Source of the DNA: SZUA-442 sp051011415
GTDB taxonomy: Bacteria > Actinomycetota > Acidimicrobiia > Spongiisociales > UBA5794
DNA length: 64,000 nucleotides
Assembly (NCBI GenBank): GCA_051011415.1
Contig: JBPCTY010000147.1
Span: 10,372 to 74,371 of the forward strand
Reading direction: 5' to 3'
Positions 1 to 7,993 of the stretch are shown here, in pieces. The translations under genes and the position numbers were made by a program. The notes under the pieces were generated by a model that did no database searches, had not been told where the DNA came from, and was given only the letters and a program-made list of their open reading frames with translations. Each line of letters starts with the position of its first letter. Position 1 is the stretch's first letter.

Positions 1-1
1 G

Positions 2-310
2 GCGGTGCTCGGGTTGCAGCTTGTTGCAGATCAGGGAACGTGTTTGATCTTCAAGGCCTCTGCCGACGGCTTCGTTGGGGTATGCACTCGTGCAAACCCA
101 GACCCCGGCGACGGAATCATTGTCACGCTTGTCGCAGACGATGTCGACAGATGGTGCAACGAGATCGTTCATCGGGGCGGTGTCCTTGCATCGGGTCCGG
201 AGCACAGCGACTCCTATCCGATCTACCACGCGTTCATCGCTGATCCCGATGGAAACCTCGTCGAAATCCAGCGCTTCGATGACCCGGACTGGGCGACAGC
301 CGCTATCTGA
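2..310 (+). CDS. VOC (glyoxalase/bleomycin-resistance fold) protein, 5'-truncated by the window edge
   Basis: The frame is open to the left edge, so the gene starts before the window; about 102 codons are visible, ending in TGA. The C-terminal segment HAFIADPDGNLVEIQRF is the typical last strand of VOC domains, with a glutamate where the family places a metal ligand. VOC proteins include glyoxalases, epimerases, dioxygenases and drug-binding proteins; nothing visible separates these. A GTG lies at base 5, but the domain would then lack its first strand, so an upstream start is more likely. The gene is followed at once by two tRNA genes. Confidence 0.7.
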   Translation, partial: AVLGLQLVADQGTCLIFKASADGFVGVCTRANPDPGDGIIVTLVADDVDRWCNEIVHRGGVLASGPEHSDSYPIYHAFIADPDGNLVEIQRFDDPDWATAAI

Positions 311-368
311 CCTTCTCCGAGGCGTTGTTGCCAATAGAGAGGTCCAGCACGTATCCTTGCCGACGCCT

Positions 369-440
369 TCGGGGATGGTGTAATTGGCAACACGCCTGGT
401 TCTGGTCCAGACATTGAGGGTTCAAGTCCTTCTCCCCGAG
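369..440 (+). tRNA. tRNA-Gln (anticodon CTG)
   Basis: A complete cloverleaf can be folded. The acceptor stem TCGGGGA pairs with TCCCCGA at 433-439, the anticodon stem CCTGG/CCAGA-side encloses the loop TTCTGGT (anticodon CTG, reading CAG), and the T arm contains GGTTCAAGTCC. The discriminator base is G440 and no CCA is encoded. It lies 21 bases upstream of tRNA-Glu, so the two are probably co-transcribed. Confidence 0.93.
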
Positions 441-461
441 CTGGCAGATATCTGCCGAAAT

Positions 462-537
462 GGCCCCGTCGTCTAGCGGCCTAGGACGCTGCCCTCTCAA
501 GGCAGTAGCGCCGGTTCAAATCCGGTCGGGGCTACCA
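462..537 (+). tRNA. tRNA-Glu (anticodon CTC), CCA encoded
   Basis: The acceptor stem GGCCCCG (462-468) pairs with CGGGGCT (527-533) through a first G-U pair, as is usual for bacterial tRNA-Glu. The anticodon stem CTGCC/GGCAG closes the loop CTCTCAA (anticodon CTC, reading GAG). The T arm is 510-526, the discriminator is A534 and CCA follows at 535-537. A terminator hairpin starts 5 bases downstream. Confidence 0.96.
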
Positions 538-541
538 CACA

Positions 542-571
542 AAGACCCCCTGTCATCTGGCAGGGGGTCTT
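542..571 (+). terminator. Intrinsic terminator hairpin of the tRNA pair
   Basis: AAGACCCCCTG (542-552) and CAGGGGGTCTT (561-571) form an 11-bp perfect stem with an 8-base loop directly after tRNA-Glu. There is only a weak T-rich tail, as is common in high-GC actinobacteria. Confidence 0.85.
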
Positions 572-603
572 GTGCTTGGCTGAGTCGGGTGCAGCGTCAC
601 CGG

Positions 604-609
604 TACGCT
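604..609 (+). promoter_or_regulatory. -10 hexamer TACGCT of a leaderless transcript
   Basis: TACGCT fits the actinobacterial TANNNT -10 motif and lies 6 bases before GTG 616, so transcription should begin at the start codon. The identical string cggTACGCT precedes the start at 40136, and TACGCT also precedes 16344 and 56541 (minus). Confidence 0.6.
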
Positions 610-615
610 GTTCAG

Positions 616-2067
616 GTGATGGGTGTGGCTTGTTTTCGTCGGACAGTGGTGGGCTTTGTTGTGCTTGCCATTGGGCTCAGTGTGCTGATAGCCGCAGCCC
701 CGTCTGCATCCGCTGGCGACCATCCCGATGCAACGGCAGTAGTCGATGGCTCCCAGGGGATCTGGTACCTCAGAGACGGTGCATCAGAGGCCACCACATC
801 GTTCTACTACGGCAACCCTGGCGACGAGCCGTTCCTAGGCGACTGGGACTGTGATGGCGAAGACACCCCCGGTCTGTATCGACGATCCGATGGGTACGTG
901 TACCTTCGCAACTCGAACACGCAGGGCATCGCCGATGTCGCCTTCTTCTTTGGAGATCCAGGCGATGTCCCACTTCCCGGTGACTTCAATGGTGATGGTT
1001 GCGACACCGTGTCGCTGTATCGCCCTTCGAACGGTCGTTTCTACGTCATCAACAAACTTGGTCAGGGAGATGAGGGTCTCGGGGCTGCAGAGGCCGACTA
1101 CGCCTTCGGAAATCCAAGCGATACGCCATTTGCCGGTGACTTCGACGGTGATGGAATCGACACGTTCGGCCTCCATCGGCGTCTCACAGGCGAGGTCTTC
1201 CTGCGCAACGCACATGCGGGCGGGGCTGCGGACGTCTCCTTCGTTTACGGAGACCGAGGTGACAGGGTCGTCGCAGGAAAGTGGGTAGGTGACGCAGACA
1301 CCGTCGGGCTGTATCGGCCCTCGACTGGCACGTTCTTCCTTCGATACACCAACGATCCCGGGCCCGCTGATACCCAGCACCAATATGGGGGCCGCGAGTT
1401 CACGCCGATTGCAGGCAGCTTCCGGTTGCCAGGTGGGACGGATGCGCCGCCAGTCAACGCCCCCTATATGGTCGCCGACTACACCACCTATCACGGGGCC
1501 GGTGAAGATCGCAATATCAATATCAACCTGATCGCAGACATGGTCGACGGAGCGGTGGTTCTTCCAGGAGAAGTCTTCTCACTGAACGACCACGTCGGGC
1601 AGCGAACCGTTGAAAAGGGTTTCGTTCCTGCTGGTGCAATCATCGGCGGGAAGATCTATTGCTGCGACCACCCGGCGAACATCGGTGGCGGCACATCCCA
1701 GTTTGCGACCACCCTCTACAACGCCATCTTCTTCGGCGGCTACGAGGACGTGTACCACCGACCCCACTCCCTGTACTTCAACCGCTACCCGGTGGTGAGG
1801 GAGGCGACTCTGGGTTTTCCCGGCCCTGACGTGTCGTTCCGCAACGACACAGCCTTCCCGGTCACGATCCGCACGGGACACACGTCAACCGCGATCACCG
1901 TTCAGCTGTGGGGGGACAACGAGGGACGTATCGTCGAAACCTCGACGGTTGGTGAGGTGACATCGGACGGCGGCGGTAAGGCCACGGTCTATCGGACGAT
2001 CATCTCAGCGAACGGTTCCTATCGCGTGCAACAGTGGACCCACACATACAGGGTGCCGCTCGAGTGA
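616..2067 (+). CDS. Secreted protein with calcium-type FG-GAP-like repeats and a C-terminal VanW domain
   Basis: Protein of 483 residues. A signal peptide (residues about 2-34, hydrophobic core then PSASAGD) implies export. Residues about 45-270 hold four to five repeats of about 45-50 residues with D-x-D-x-DG loops (DWDCDGEDT, DFNGDGCDT, DFDGDGIDT) and conserved GLYR/SLYRPS strands, resembling FG-GAP or integrin-like calcium-binding blades. The C-terminal ~170 residues are a VanW domain, with YCCDHPANIGGGTSQF, HRPHSLYFNRYP and REATLGFPGPDV also present in the two VanW proteins at 12-16 kb. The biochemical role of VanW is unknown; it occurs in cell-wall and glycopeptide-resistance contexts. 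The start is GTG 616 because of the leaderless promoter; ATG 619 is the alternative. The open frame upstream runs through the tRNA-Glu gene and is not coding. Confidence 0.85.
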   Translation: MMGVACFRRTVVGFVVLAIGLSVLIAAAPSASAGDHPDATAVVDGSQGIWYLRDGASEATTSFYYGNPGDEPFLGDWDCDGEDTPGLYRRSDGYVYLRNSNTQGIADVAFFFGDPGDVPLPGDFNGDGCDTVSLYRPSNGRFYVINKLGQGDEGLGAAEADYAFGNPSDTPFAGDFDGDGIDTFGLHRRLTGEVFLRNAHAGGAADVSFVYGDRGDRVVAGKWVGDADTVGLYRPSTGTFFLRYTNDPGPADTQHQYGGREFTPIAGSFRLPGGTDAPPVNAPYMVADYTTYHGAGEDRNININLIADMVDGAVVLPGEVFSLNDHVGQRTVEKGFVPAGAIIGGKIYCCDHPANIGGGTSQFATTLYNAIFFGGYEDVYHRPHSLYFNRYPVVREATLGFPGPDVSFRNDTAFPVTIRTGHTSTAITVQLWGDNEGRIVETSTVGEVTSDGGGKATVYRTIISANGSYRVQQWTHTYRVPLE

Positions 2068-2120
2068 TCCATCATCTCGATCGATGAGATCGGTGCCGGT
2101 CAGGCAGTAGGGTGCCGTCG

Positions 2121-2138
2121 ATGGAGAACGCATCATGA
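2121..2138 (+). CDS. Leaderless 5-codon upstream ORF coupled to the antiporter start
   Basis: TAGGGT (2108-2113) lies 7 bases before ATG 2121, the geometry of a leaderless start. That ATG opens a five-codon frame, Met-Glu-Asn-Ala-Ser-stop, whose TGA (2136-2138) overlaps the antiporter ATG (2135-2137) as ATGA. I infer that ribosomes load on the mRNA 5' end, translate the mini-ORF and reinitiate at the antiporter. It could also be a chance frame; no other evidence is available. Confidence 0.45.
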   Translation: MENAS

Positions 2139-3442
2139 ATGTCGGAGCCCTTCTGCTCGCAGGCCTCTTCATCGTCTATGCGCTGTTCAGCCGGAGCCTC
2201 AGTCGCAGCTCGGTGACCGGTCCGATGCTGTTTGCGGGTGCGGGTCTTCTCGTAGGGGTCGATCTTCTCGGGAGCGGGGTCAGCGTCGAGGCGTTTCGCG
2301 TTGAAGTCAACAGCCATGTGATCCAGCTTCTGCTGGAGGGAACGCTTGCGATCATCCTCTTTTCGGATGCGGTGATGATCGACTACAAGGCTGTCCGCAA
2401 GGAAGCCTCGCTCCCTGGCCGGCTGCTCGGCATCGGTCTCCCGCTCACCATCGCCCTGGGGACAGTTGTTGCCCTCCTGCTGTTCCCTGATCTGGGATTC
2501 TGGGGAGCGGCTGTTATTGCAATCATTCTTGCGCCGACCGACGCTGCCTTGGGGCAGGCCGTGGTGTCGAATGAGGATGTACCAGACATGGTGCGCCAGG
2601 GTCTCGGCGTCGAGAGTGGATTGAACGACGGCATCGCGGTGCCCTTTCTTGCGATTGCCGTTGCTGGGGCTGCCAATGAGATGCAGAGTGCCGGCGAGAT
2701 CGCCACGGTGTTCATCGAAGAAATCGGGCTTGCGATCGTCATTGGCCTCGCCGTCGGCCTCGCGGGTGCGTTTCTCGTGAAGAAGGCCTCCGGATTCGGG
2801 TGGACCGGCAGGGAAGGTCGTCAGGTACTCATCGTCTTTCTTGCGATTCTGTCCTTTGCACTCGCTGACGGCGTCGGTGGCTCCGGGTTCATTGCTGCAT
2901 TTGTTGGTGGGCTTGCGTTCGGTTCAAAGGTGCGCAGGGAGTATCCAGATATCTGCCACTTTTCGGAGGGCACAGCACACCTTCTCGCAATGCTCTCGTT
3001 CTTTGTGTTCGGGGCACTCATCCTGGGCCCTGTTGTTGAATTGATCGAGTGGCGAACCGTCGTCTATGCGATTCTCAGTCTCACGATCGTGAGAATGATC
3101 CCGGTTGCGCTGGCGCTCCTGCGCACCGGACTCAGGTGGCCGACCGTGGGGTTCATCGGCTGGTTCGGGCCGAGGGGTCTGGCATCTCTCGTGTTCATCG
3201 GAACGATTGTCCTTGATACTGCGCCTGGTGACTCGCGGGACATCGTTGCGGTTGGGGCGACCACTGTCGGGCTATCGATTCTTCTTCATGGCGTGACCGC
3301 ATGGCCTGGGTCGAGACGCTATGCAGAATGGATCAGGCGTACTGACGAGGCCATGGATGAGGGTCGAATGACCGAGAACGATGACGTTGGGGAGATGCCA
3401 CCGATGCCGCAGCGCGGTGACCTCAAGAACCCGATGGCCTGA
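2135..3442 (+). CDS. NhaP-type (CPA1 family) cation/proton antiporter
   Basis: Polytopic membrane protein of 435 residues with about 12 hydrophobic segments. The family core is visible: FSDAVMIDY, APTDAALGQAVV, ESGLNDGIAVPF (the ND motif that carries the ion-binding Asp in CPA1 exchangers) and GPRGLASLVF near the C terminus. It should exchange Na+ or K+ for protons across the inner membrane. The C-terminal tail after about residue 400 is short and charged. The start is ATG 2135, which overlaps the stop of the five-codon leader ORF; no good Shine-Dalgarno sequence precedes it, which fits coupled translation. It is convergent with the next gene, with a 20-base gap. Confidence 0.9.
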   Translation: MNVGALLLAGLFIVYALFSRSLSRSSVTGPMLFAGAGLLVGVDLLGSGVSVEAFRVEVNSHVIQLLLEGTLAIILFSDAVMIDYKAVRKEASLPGRLLGIGLPLTIALGTVVALLLFPDLGFWGAAVIAIILAPTDAALGQAVVSNEDVPDMVRQGLGVESGLNDGIAVPFLAIAVAGAANEMQSAGEIATVFIEEIGLAIVIGLAVGLAGAFLVKKASGFGWTGREGRQVLIVFLAILSFALADGVGGSGFIAAFVGGLAFGSKVRREYPDICHFSEGTAHLLAMLSFFVFGALILGPVVELIEWRTVVYAILSLTIVRMIPVALALLRTGLRWPTVGFIGWFGPRGLASLVFIGTIVLDTAPGDSRDIVAVGATTVGLSILLHGVTAWPGSRRYAEWIRRTDEAMDEGRMTENDDVGEMPPMPQRGDLKNPMA

Positions 3443-3462
3443 CCGGTTGCCCGGCGGCTGGA

Positions 3463-4176
3463 TCAAATGACTGCTGAGCCCCACACAGGGACGAAGGCGC
3501 CGTTGATGACCTTTGAGTCCTCGCTTGCGACGAAGTTGATCACATCGGCGATTTCCTGTGGCTGCGGCCAATTCACGTAGTCCGCATAGGGAAGCGCTGC
3601 CCTCGTTGCATCCGTATTGATCACTGAAGGCAGCAAGGCGTTGCACGTCGTGTTGGTGTCCAACAGCTCGATTGCAACCGACTTGGCAAGCGCAAGGACG
3701 CCAGCCTTTGCGACGTTATATGCGGCTTGGCCGGCGGGGGAGTCGAGTGCATGCTTGGACCCCATGAGGACGATGCGACCCCAGTCCTTGGACATGTACG
3801 GGATGGAGGCGCGAGAGCTGTTCCATGCCGTGCGGAGGTTGAGATCGAGCATTCGGTCGAGTCGGATGTCGTCCGTCTCAGCGACGTCGCGACCTCCGGC
3901 CCAGCCTCCGACAAGAGATGCCATGACGTTGATGTCGCCCCATGCGTCCGACGCTTCGGCCATGAACCCATTGACGGCGTCAGCGTCGGTGCAATCGACA
4001 CGTCGCAGGATCAAGCGGTCCTCATCGAGATCGAGTGCGGATTCGAGCGCCGTCGCCTCATCCGGGATCAGATAGGTGACGGCGACCTTGAACCCGCGGT
4101 CGATCAACTGTGGAACGAGACACCGACCGACCGAGCCGGTCCCTCCGGGAATTACCGCAACATTGGCTTCAGACAT
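3463..4176 (-). CDS. Short-chain dehydrogenase/reductase (SDR)
   Basis: Protein of 237 residues with a Rossmann fold: N-terminal GGTGSVGRCLV (a variant of TGxxxGxG), VDCTDADAV (adenine-side Asp), and YNVAKAGVLALAKS with the catalytic Tyr-x3-Lys. It is an NAD(P)-dependent oxidoreductase of unknown substrate. Start ATG 4176 is supported by TAATGT 6 bases upstream (leaderless). A perfect 12-bp palindrome sits just upstream of that hexamer, so repression by a dimeric regulator is plausible. It is transcribed away from the ABC ATPase gene. Confidence 0.85.
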   Translation of the reverse strand: MSEANVAVIPGGTGSVGRCLVPQLIDRGFKVAVTYLIPDEATALESALDLDEDRLILRRVDCTDADAVNGFMAEASDAWGDINVMASLVGGWAGGRDVAETDDIRLDRMLDLNLRTAWNSSRASIPYMSKDWGRIVLMGSKHALDSPAGQAAYNVAKAGVLALAKSVAIELLDTNTTCNALLPSVINTDATRAALPYADYVNWPQPQEIADVINFVASEDSKVINGAFVPVWGSAVI

Positions 4177-4182
4177 ACCTCC

Positions 4183-4202
4183 ACATTAGCTCGGACGTCC
4201 GA
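4183..4202 (-). promoter_or_regulatory. -10 TAATGT with adjoining perfect palindrome (candidate operator)
   Basis: On the minus strand TAATGT (4188-4183) is 6 bases before the SDR start. Immediately upstream lies TCGGACGTCCGA (4191-4202), a 12-bp perfect palindrome in the spacer region of the promoter, a classic operator position. It is also 86 bases from the ABC ATPase start, so it could affect both divergent genes. The regulator is unknown. Confidence 0.5.
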
Positions 4203-4287
4203 TCTGGCAGGTGGTGGCTACGATCTAACTCACGAGAGGCGGTCGTGGTAATCTCTGCCTACTTAGATTTGTACGGAAGGGGCCTGT

Positions 4288-5505
4288 ATGGCGTCCATCA
4301 CACTTGAGGACATCGGAAAGATCTATCCAGACGGAACCCGCGCGGTCGGTTCGGTTTACCTCACTGTTCAGGATGGTGAGTTCCTGGTTCTTGTCGGCCC
4401 ATCGGGTTGTGGCAAGTCGACGGTGCTCCGGATGATCGCCGGTCTTGAGGACATCACCGAAGGGAAGATGTCCATCGGTGAGAAGGTCGTCAACGACATT
4501 CCTCCGAAGGACAGGGACATCGCGATGGTGTTCCAGAACTATGCCCTCTACCCCCACATGTCCGTGTACGACAACATGGCGTTCGGGCTCAAGCTTCGCA
4601 AGATGTCGAAGGACGAGATCGACCGAAGGGTCAAAGAGGCTGCGGAAATCCTTGAGATCACTGAGTTCCTGGATCGCAAGCCGAAGGCCCTCTCTGGTGG
4701 TCAGCGGCAGCGTGTTGCCATGGGTCGTGCCATTGTGCGTGAGCCGAAGGCCTTCCTCATGGATGAGCCTCTCTCCAACCTCGATGCCAAGCTGAGGGTG
4801 CAGATGCGTACCGAGCTCGGGCGTCTACACCATCGGCTGTCAACTACAACCGTCTATGTCACGCATGACCAGGTCGAAGCCATGACCCTCGGGCACCGGG
4901 TGGCGGTGCTTCGACCGGTTTCCGCAAAGCGACCGTACAACCTTCAGCAGGTTGCACCTCCGACAGAATTGTTCAACAACCCGGCCAACTTGTTTGTTGC
5001 AGGGTTCATCGGCTCACCAGCCATGAACATGGTCTACGGAACGCTCACCGACAACGGCGACTCAGTCTCACTTGGCTTCGCTGGCAGGACGGTCACAGTG
5101 GCGCAGGCTGCGCTCGATGCGCACCCTGGGATCGATGCGTATTACGGGAAACAGGTCGTCGTCGGAATTCGCCCATCGGCGCTTGAGGATGCACGAGTAG
5201 TTGTCGAGGACCCGGATCACACGATCACCGTCACGACTGATGTGAATGAGTTGCTCGGATCCGAGTCCTATGTGCACTTCGTGCTTGATACGGCACCGGT
5301 GATCACACCGGATATTGAGGAACTGCTCGCTGACTCGGGAACCGACGCCGCATCTCTCGGCGATACGACGAAGTTCACCGCTCGAGTGAGCGCGGATGTG
5401 CCTGTGCCAGACGGGTCAACCGTTGATCTGGTCCTCGACACAACGAAGCTTCACTTCTTCGATGAGGACACATCGGACAAGATCGGCTATTCCGCCAACG
5501 ACTAG
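4288..5505 (+). CDS. ABC transporter ATPase, MalK/UgpC (sugar importer) type
   Basis: Protein of 405 residues. Nucleotide-binding domain: Walker A GPSGCGKST (about residue 37), Q-loop MVFQNYALYPHMSV, signature LSGGQRQR, Walker B AFLMDEPLSNLDAKLR and switch His in YVTHDQVEAM. A C-terminal domain (about 235-405) with FIGSPAMNMV and GIRPSALED is typical of TOBE/MalK-type regulatory domains. Such ATPases power sugar or polyol importers and often serve several transporters. No sugar permease or binding protein lies nearby, so this is an orphan subunit probably shared with loci elsewhere. An AAGGGGC Shine-Dalgarno sequence precedes ATG 4288. Confidence 0.92.
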   Translation: MASITLEDIGKIYPDGTRAVGSVYLTVQDGEFLVLVGPSGCGKSTVLRMIAGLEDITEGKMSIGEKVVNDIPPKDRDIAMVFQNYALYPHMSVYDNMAFGLKLRKMSKDEIDRRVKEAAEILEITEFLDRKPKALSGGQRQRVAMGRAIVREPKAFLMDEPLSNLDAKLRVQMRTELGRLHHRLSTTTVYVTHDQVEAMTLGHRVAVLRPVSAKRPYNLQQVAPPTELFNNPANLFVAGFIGSPAMNMVYGTLTDNGDSVSLGFAGRTVTVAQAALDAHPGIDAYYGKQVVVGIRPSALEDARVVVEDPDHTITVTTDVNELLGSESYVHFVLDTAPVITPDIEELLADSGTDAASLGDTTKFTARVSADVPVPDGSTVDLVLDTTKLHFFDEDTSDKIGYSAND

Positions 5506-5521
5506 CGCCGAGGTCTGTTCC

Positions 5522-6652
5522 TCATCGTGCGTCGATGTCGTGATCAGTCGTGTCGATAGTGATTCCAACCTGATCCAGCTCTGGCAGTAGCTCGCGTCCA
5601 TCGACTGCTTCCTGCATTGCATACACGCCTGGTCGCAAGACAGCACCCGTGACGATGAGGTGTGCGAGGGCTGTCGCCGGGAAGGCGGTCGTCCTTGCCA
5701 ACGCCGAAAAGGCGCCGTGTGCGCGGTCGTCGATCTCCATTGTGGTGCGAGATCCGTCCTGATCCCTCCATACGCGAACGAGCACAACGTCTGGTTGATC
5801 TCTCGGAAGCGATCGGTTCAATGCGCCGAGCAGCACGGTGCGTGGTGCGACCTCGGCTGAATCTGTGCGTCGGATGGTCTCGTCGAACAAGCCAAGTTCG
5901 TACATGCCGCGGAACACTGCGCCATGACCTGGATATCGAAGAGTCTTGTACTCGAGCGATTGCACCCGATCCTCATGGTGGATGCACATCGTGGATGTTC
6001 CACCAGCGGTTGAGAATGCCTCGAGTGGACCCCAGCCAGGCCATGAAACGTCCTCGAATCGCGAGAGAGGCTCGACGGTGGCATGTCGACCGCGCTCGAT
6101 CACCTCGCAGGGTTCTGCGTACTCATTGATGAGTCCAGCAGCGTTGAAGGCCAGCTGGTAGGCCAGTTCGCCGCTCGGCGCCTGGGGGAGGGCGCCGACC
6201 CGCATCTGGACTGAATCGATCGGTCCGTCGGCAGCTTTCGAGATCAGATGCTCGGCCATCACGTTGGCTAGCCCGGGGGCGAGGCCGCAGTCGGGAACGA
6301 TCATGACACCGTTTTCGACAGCATCACTGTGCATTCGTCGTTGCGCAGCTACGACAGTCGGGTTTCCCCCGAAGTCCAGGTAGTGGCATCCAGCGCTGAG
6401 TGCGGCTGAAGCGACGGCGTAGCCGTAGCGATAGGGGATTGCGGATACCACCACATCGTGGAGTGACATCAGATCGGTGAGATCTGCTCCATCGTTGACA
6501 TCGATGACGACCGGTGTCGCACCGTAGGCGTTTGCAATCGCTTCGACTGACCCTGGGGAAGCATCGCCGACAGTGACGTCATGCCCGCGGCGGCGAAGGT
6601 CCCAGGTAGCAGCTGAGCCGACGATGCCGGCTCCGAGAACCAATACTGACAT
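5522..6652 (-). CDS. Saccharopine-dehydrogenase-like NAD(P)-binding protein
   Basis: Protein of 376 residues. The N terminus LVLGAGIVGSAATWDL is a GxGxxG Rossmann motif; GNPTVVAAQ and PDCGLAPGLANVMA are typical of the saccharopine/carboxynorspermidine dehydrogenase superfamily, and the C-terminal half is the matching catalytic domain. Relatives act on amino acids such as lysine. It is the last gene of a minus-strand group that begins with an amino-acid binding protein at 10124, so a role in amino-acid use is reasonable, but the substrate is not readable. The gap to the PIG-L gene is only 9 bases. Confidence 0.82.
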   Translation of the reverse strand: MSVLVLGAGIVGSAATWDLRRRGHDVTVGDASPGSVEAIANAYGATPVVIDVNDGADLTDLMSLHDVVVSAIPYRYGYAVASAALSAGCHYLDFGGNPTVVAAQRRMHSDAVENGVMIVPDCGLAPGLANVMAEHLISKAADGPIDSVQMRVGALPQAPSGELAYQLAFNAAGLINEYAEPCEVIERGRHATVEPLSRFEDVSWPGWGPLEAFSTAGGTSTMCIHHEDRVQSLEYKTLRYPGHGAVFRGMYELGLFDETIRRTDSAEVAPRTVLLGALNRSLPRDQPDVVLVRVWRDQDGSRTTMEIDDRAHGAFSALARTTAFPATALAHLIVTGAVLRPGVYAMQEAVDGRELLPELDQVGITIDTTDHDIDAR

Positions 6653-6661
6653 TTGTCCTCC

Positions 6662-7414
6662 CTATGGTGTGAGACGCTTGAAGACCTCAGCTGGTCCGAC
6701 TCCAAACGGAGCTCCAGCCTGAACGTGCCACTCATGGATCCGGGCTCTGAATGCAGCAAGTTCTTGCGCGCCATCGGATGCGTCGCCCATTGTGGTGTGT
6801 ACCTGCGAGGAGTGGTGGAGCAGCGCTTCAAGTTTTCGTTGTGCGTAGGCATCGGTCACTTCCTCGGCGTGGTCGGGAGCGTCGGCGGACCAGAGGAGGA
6901 GTGCAATCGGCCGATGGGCAGCCAAGTCCGAGTCGAGCATTGCCAGCGGTTCTCTGGCGGACACCACAGCATCGACGGCACTTATCCCCGTCGCACGATG
7001 ATCCGGGTGCATTTGGTATCGCTGCCATGGGTCGTGCGTGAGCACATAGTCGGGTTTCGTCGTGCGAATGATCTTCGCGAACTGCAGACGGAGCTTCATG
7101 GATGCCTCCAGCTCACCATCTACGTGCCCGAGGTGCACGAATGAAGTCGCACCCATCACTTCGCCCGACGCCGCTTGCTCAGCCTTCCGTCTTTCGATCA
7201 GGTCGGCGGCTCGTTCGCTTGGATCCCAACTGCCCTTGGAGCCGTCGGTCGTGATGCACATTGTGACGTCAGCTCCCTCATCTGCCCAGCGCGACAAGGT
7301 CGCTCCAGCGCCGAACTCAGCGTCGTCTGGATGCGCACCGATGGTGAGGACCCTCTCTGGGGTGGGGAGTGGCGTTGCTACCAGCGAGAATTCGTCGTAG
7401 AGGTTGGATGACAT
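6662..7414 (-). CDS. PIG-L family (LmbE-like) zinc deacetylase
   Basis: Protein of 250 residues. TIGAHPDDAEFGAGATL carries the family AHPDD zinc/catalytic motif and MHPDHRATG supplies the second HPDH motif. Family members remove N-acetyl groups from GlcNAc-type substrates (MshB, BshB, GlcNAc-PI) or hydrolyse mycothiol conjugates (Mca). It differs from the Mca-like gene at 17157, so two paralogues exist here. MshB would be an attractive assignment in a mycothiol producer but cannot be decided by eye. It abuts the cofC gene (stop of cofC and start here are adjacent). Confidence 0.85.
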   Translation of the reverse strand: MSSNLYDEFSLVATPLPTPERVLTIGAHPDDAEFGAGATLSRWADEGADVTMCITTDGSKGSWDPSERAADLIERRKAEQAASGEVMGATSFVHLGHVDGELEASMKLRLQFAKIIRTTKPDYVLTHDPWQRYQMHPDHRATGISAVDAVVSAREPLAMLDSDLAAHRPIALLLWSADAPDHAEEVTDAYAQRKLEALLHHSSQVHTTMGDASDGAQELAAFRARIHEWHVQAGAPFGVGPAEVFKRLTP

Positions 7415-7993
7415 CTAGCGCCCACCGTAGATGGTCTTCGTCCACAGAGAATCGAAGTCCAGGGCGGACAGATGCGTTGGAGTGTCGAGCTCCACCGATA
7501 ATTCGCGCGACGGCAGCACCACAGCAGACGGCGCTGAGGCGAGGTGCCGATGAAAAGACCCCTCGCCGAAGGAGAAGGGAAACAAGCCGTTGCTACTTAT
7601 GACGTTGGTGCCACCGTCCACACTCGGAACAAGGACGGTGCTGCCGCTGGACATCTTGAGGACCTGAACCAGTGCGTCAGGGGTCACGTACGGCAGATCA
7701 GCGTGGGCGAGGACCCATCGGCCGGGGCAGTGGTCGACCCCGGTCGCTGCCGCCGAGGTCAACCCGGTGCCGTCGTCTTCTACGACCCTCACGTTGTGCG
7801 AGTCTGCCCAGCCCTTCACCCTGGCGCTGCGAGATACAACGACGGGTTCCAGGTCAGCTCCAAGACCGCTCTCGAGCATTCTCTCGGCGAGCCGAACGGT
7901 CAGACTCGACCGCTCCTCGAGTGACAAGACCGAGGCCAGGCGCGTCATCCCTGAAAAGTCCCTGATCGGCAGGACGAGCGAGATCGGAGCCAT
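7415..7993 (-). CDS. cofC: 2-phospholactate/phosphoenolpyruvate guanylyltransferase (CofC/FbiD-like), coenzyme F420 synthesis
   Basis: Protein of 192 residues. CofC enzymes use GTP to activate 2-phospho-L-lactate (or phosphoenolpyruvate in mycobacteria) for F420 assembly. The fold is a MobA-like nucleotidyltransferase: N-terminal LVLPIRDFSGMTRLA, AHADLPYVTPDAL, PSVDGGTNVI and FGEGSFHRH match the family pattern of DLP, DGGTN and FG-x-SF-x-H. The usual lysine in the first motif (PxKxxxxAKSRL) is replaced by R and MT, so the activating end is divergent. Start ATG 7993 shares one base with the TGA of the upstream VOC gene (TGATG), giving tight coupling. An F420-type oxidoreductase at 33417 is a possible user of the cofactor. 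Confidence 0.8.
   Translation of the reverse strand: MAPISLVLPIRDFSGMTRLASVLSLEERSSLTVRLAERMLESGLGADLEPVVVSRSARVKGWADSHNVRVVEDDGTGLTSAAATGVDHCPGRWVLAHADLPYVTPDALVQVLKMSSGSTVLVPSVDGGTNVISSNGLFPFSFGEGSFHRHLASAPSAVVLPSRELSVELDTPTHLSALDFDSLWTKTIYGGR

Noticed and set aside
460..615. Upstream extension of the VanW gene to 460
   Set aside because: It would translate tRNA-Glu and its terminator; a signal peptide begins at 616-619.
835..1494. 219-codon minus-strand frame over the repeat/VanW gene
   Set aside because: Produced by the calcium-type repeats read backwards.
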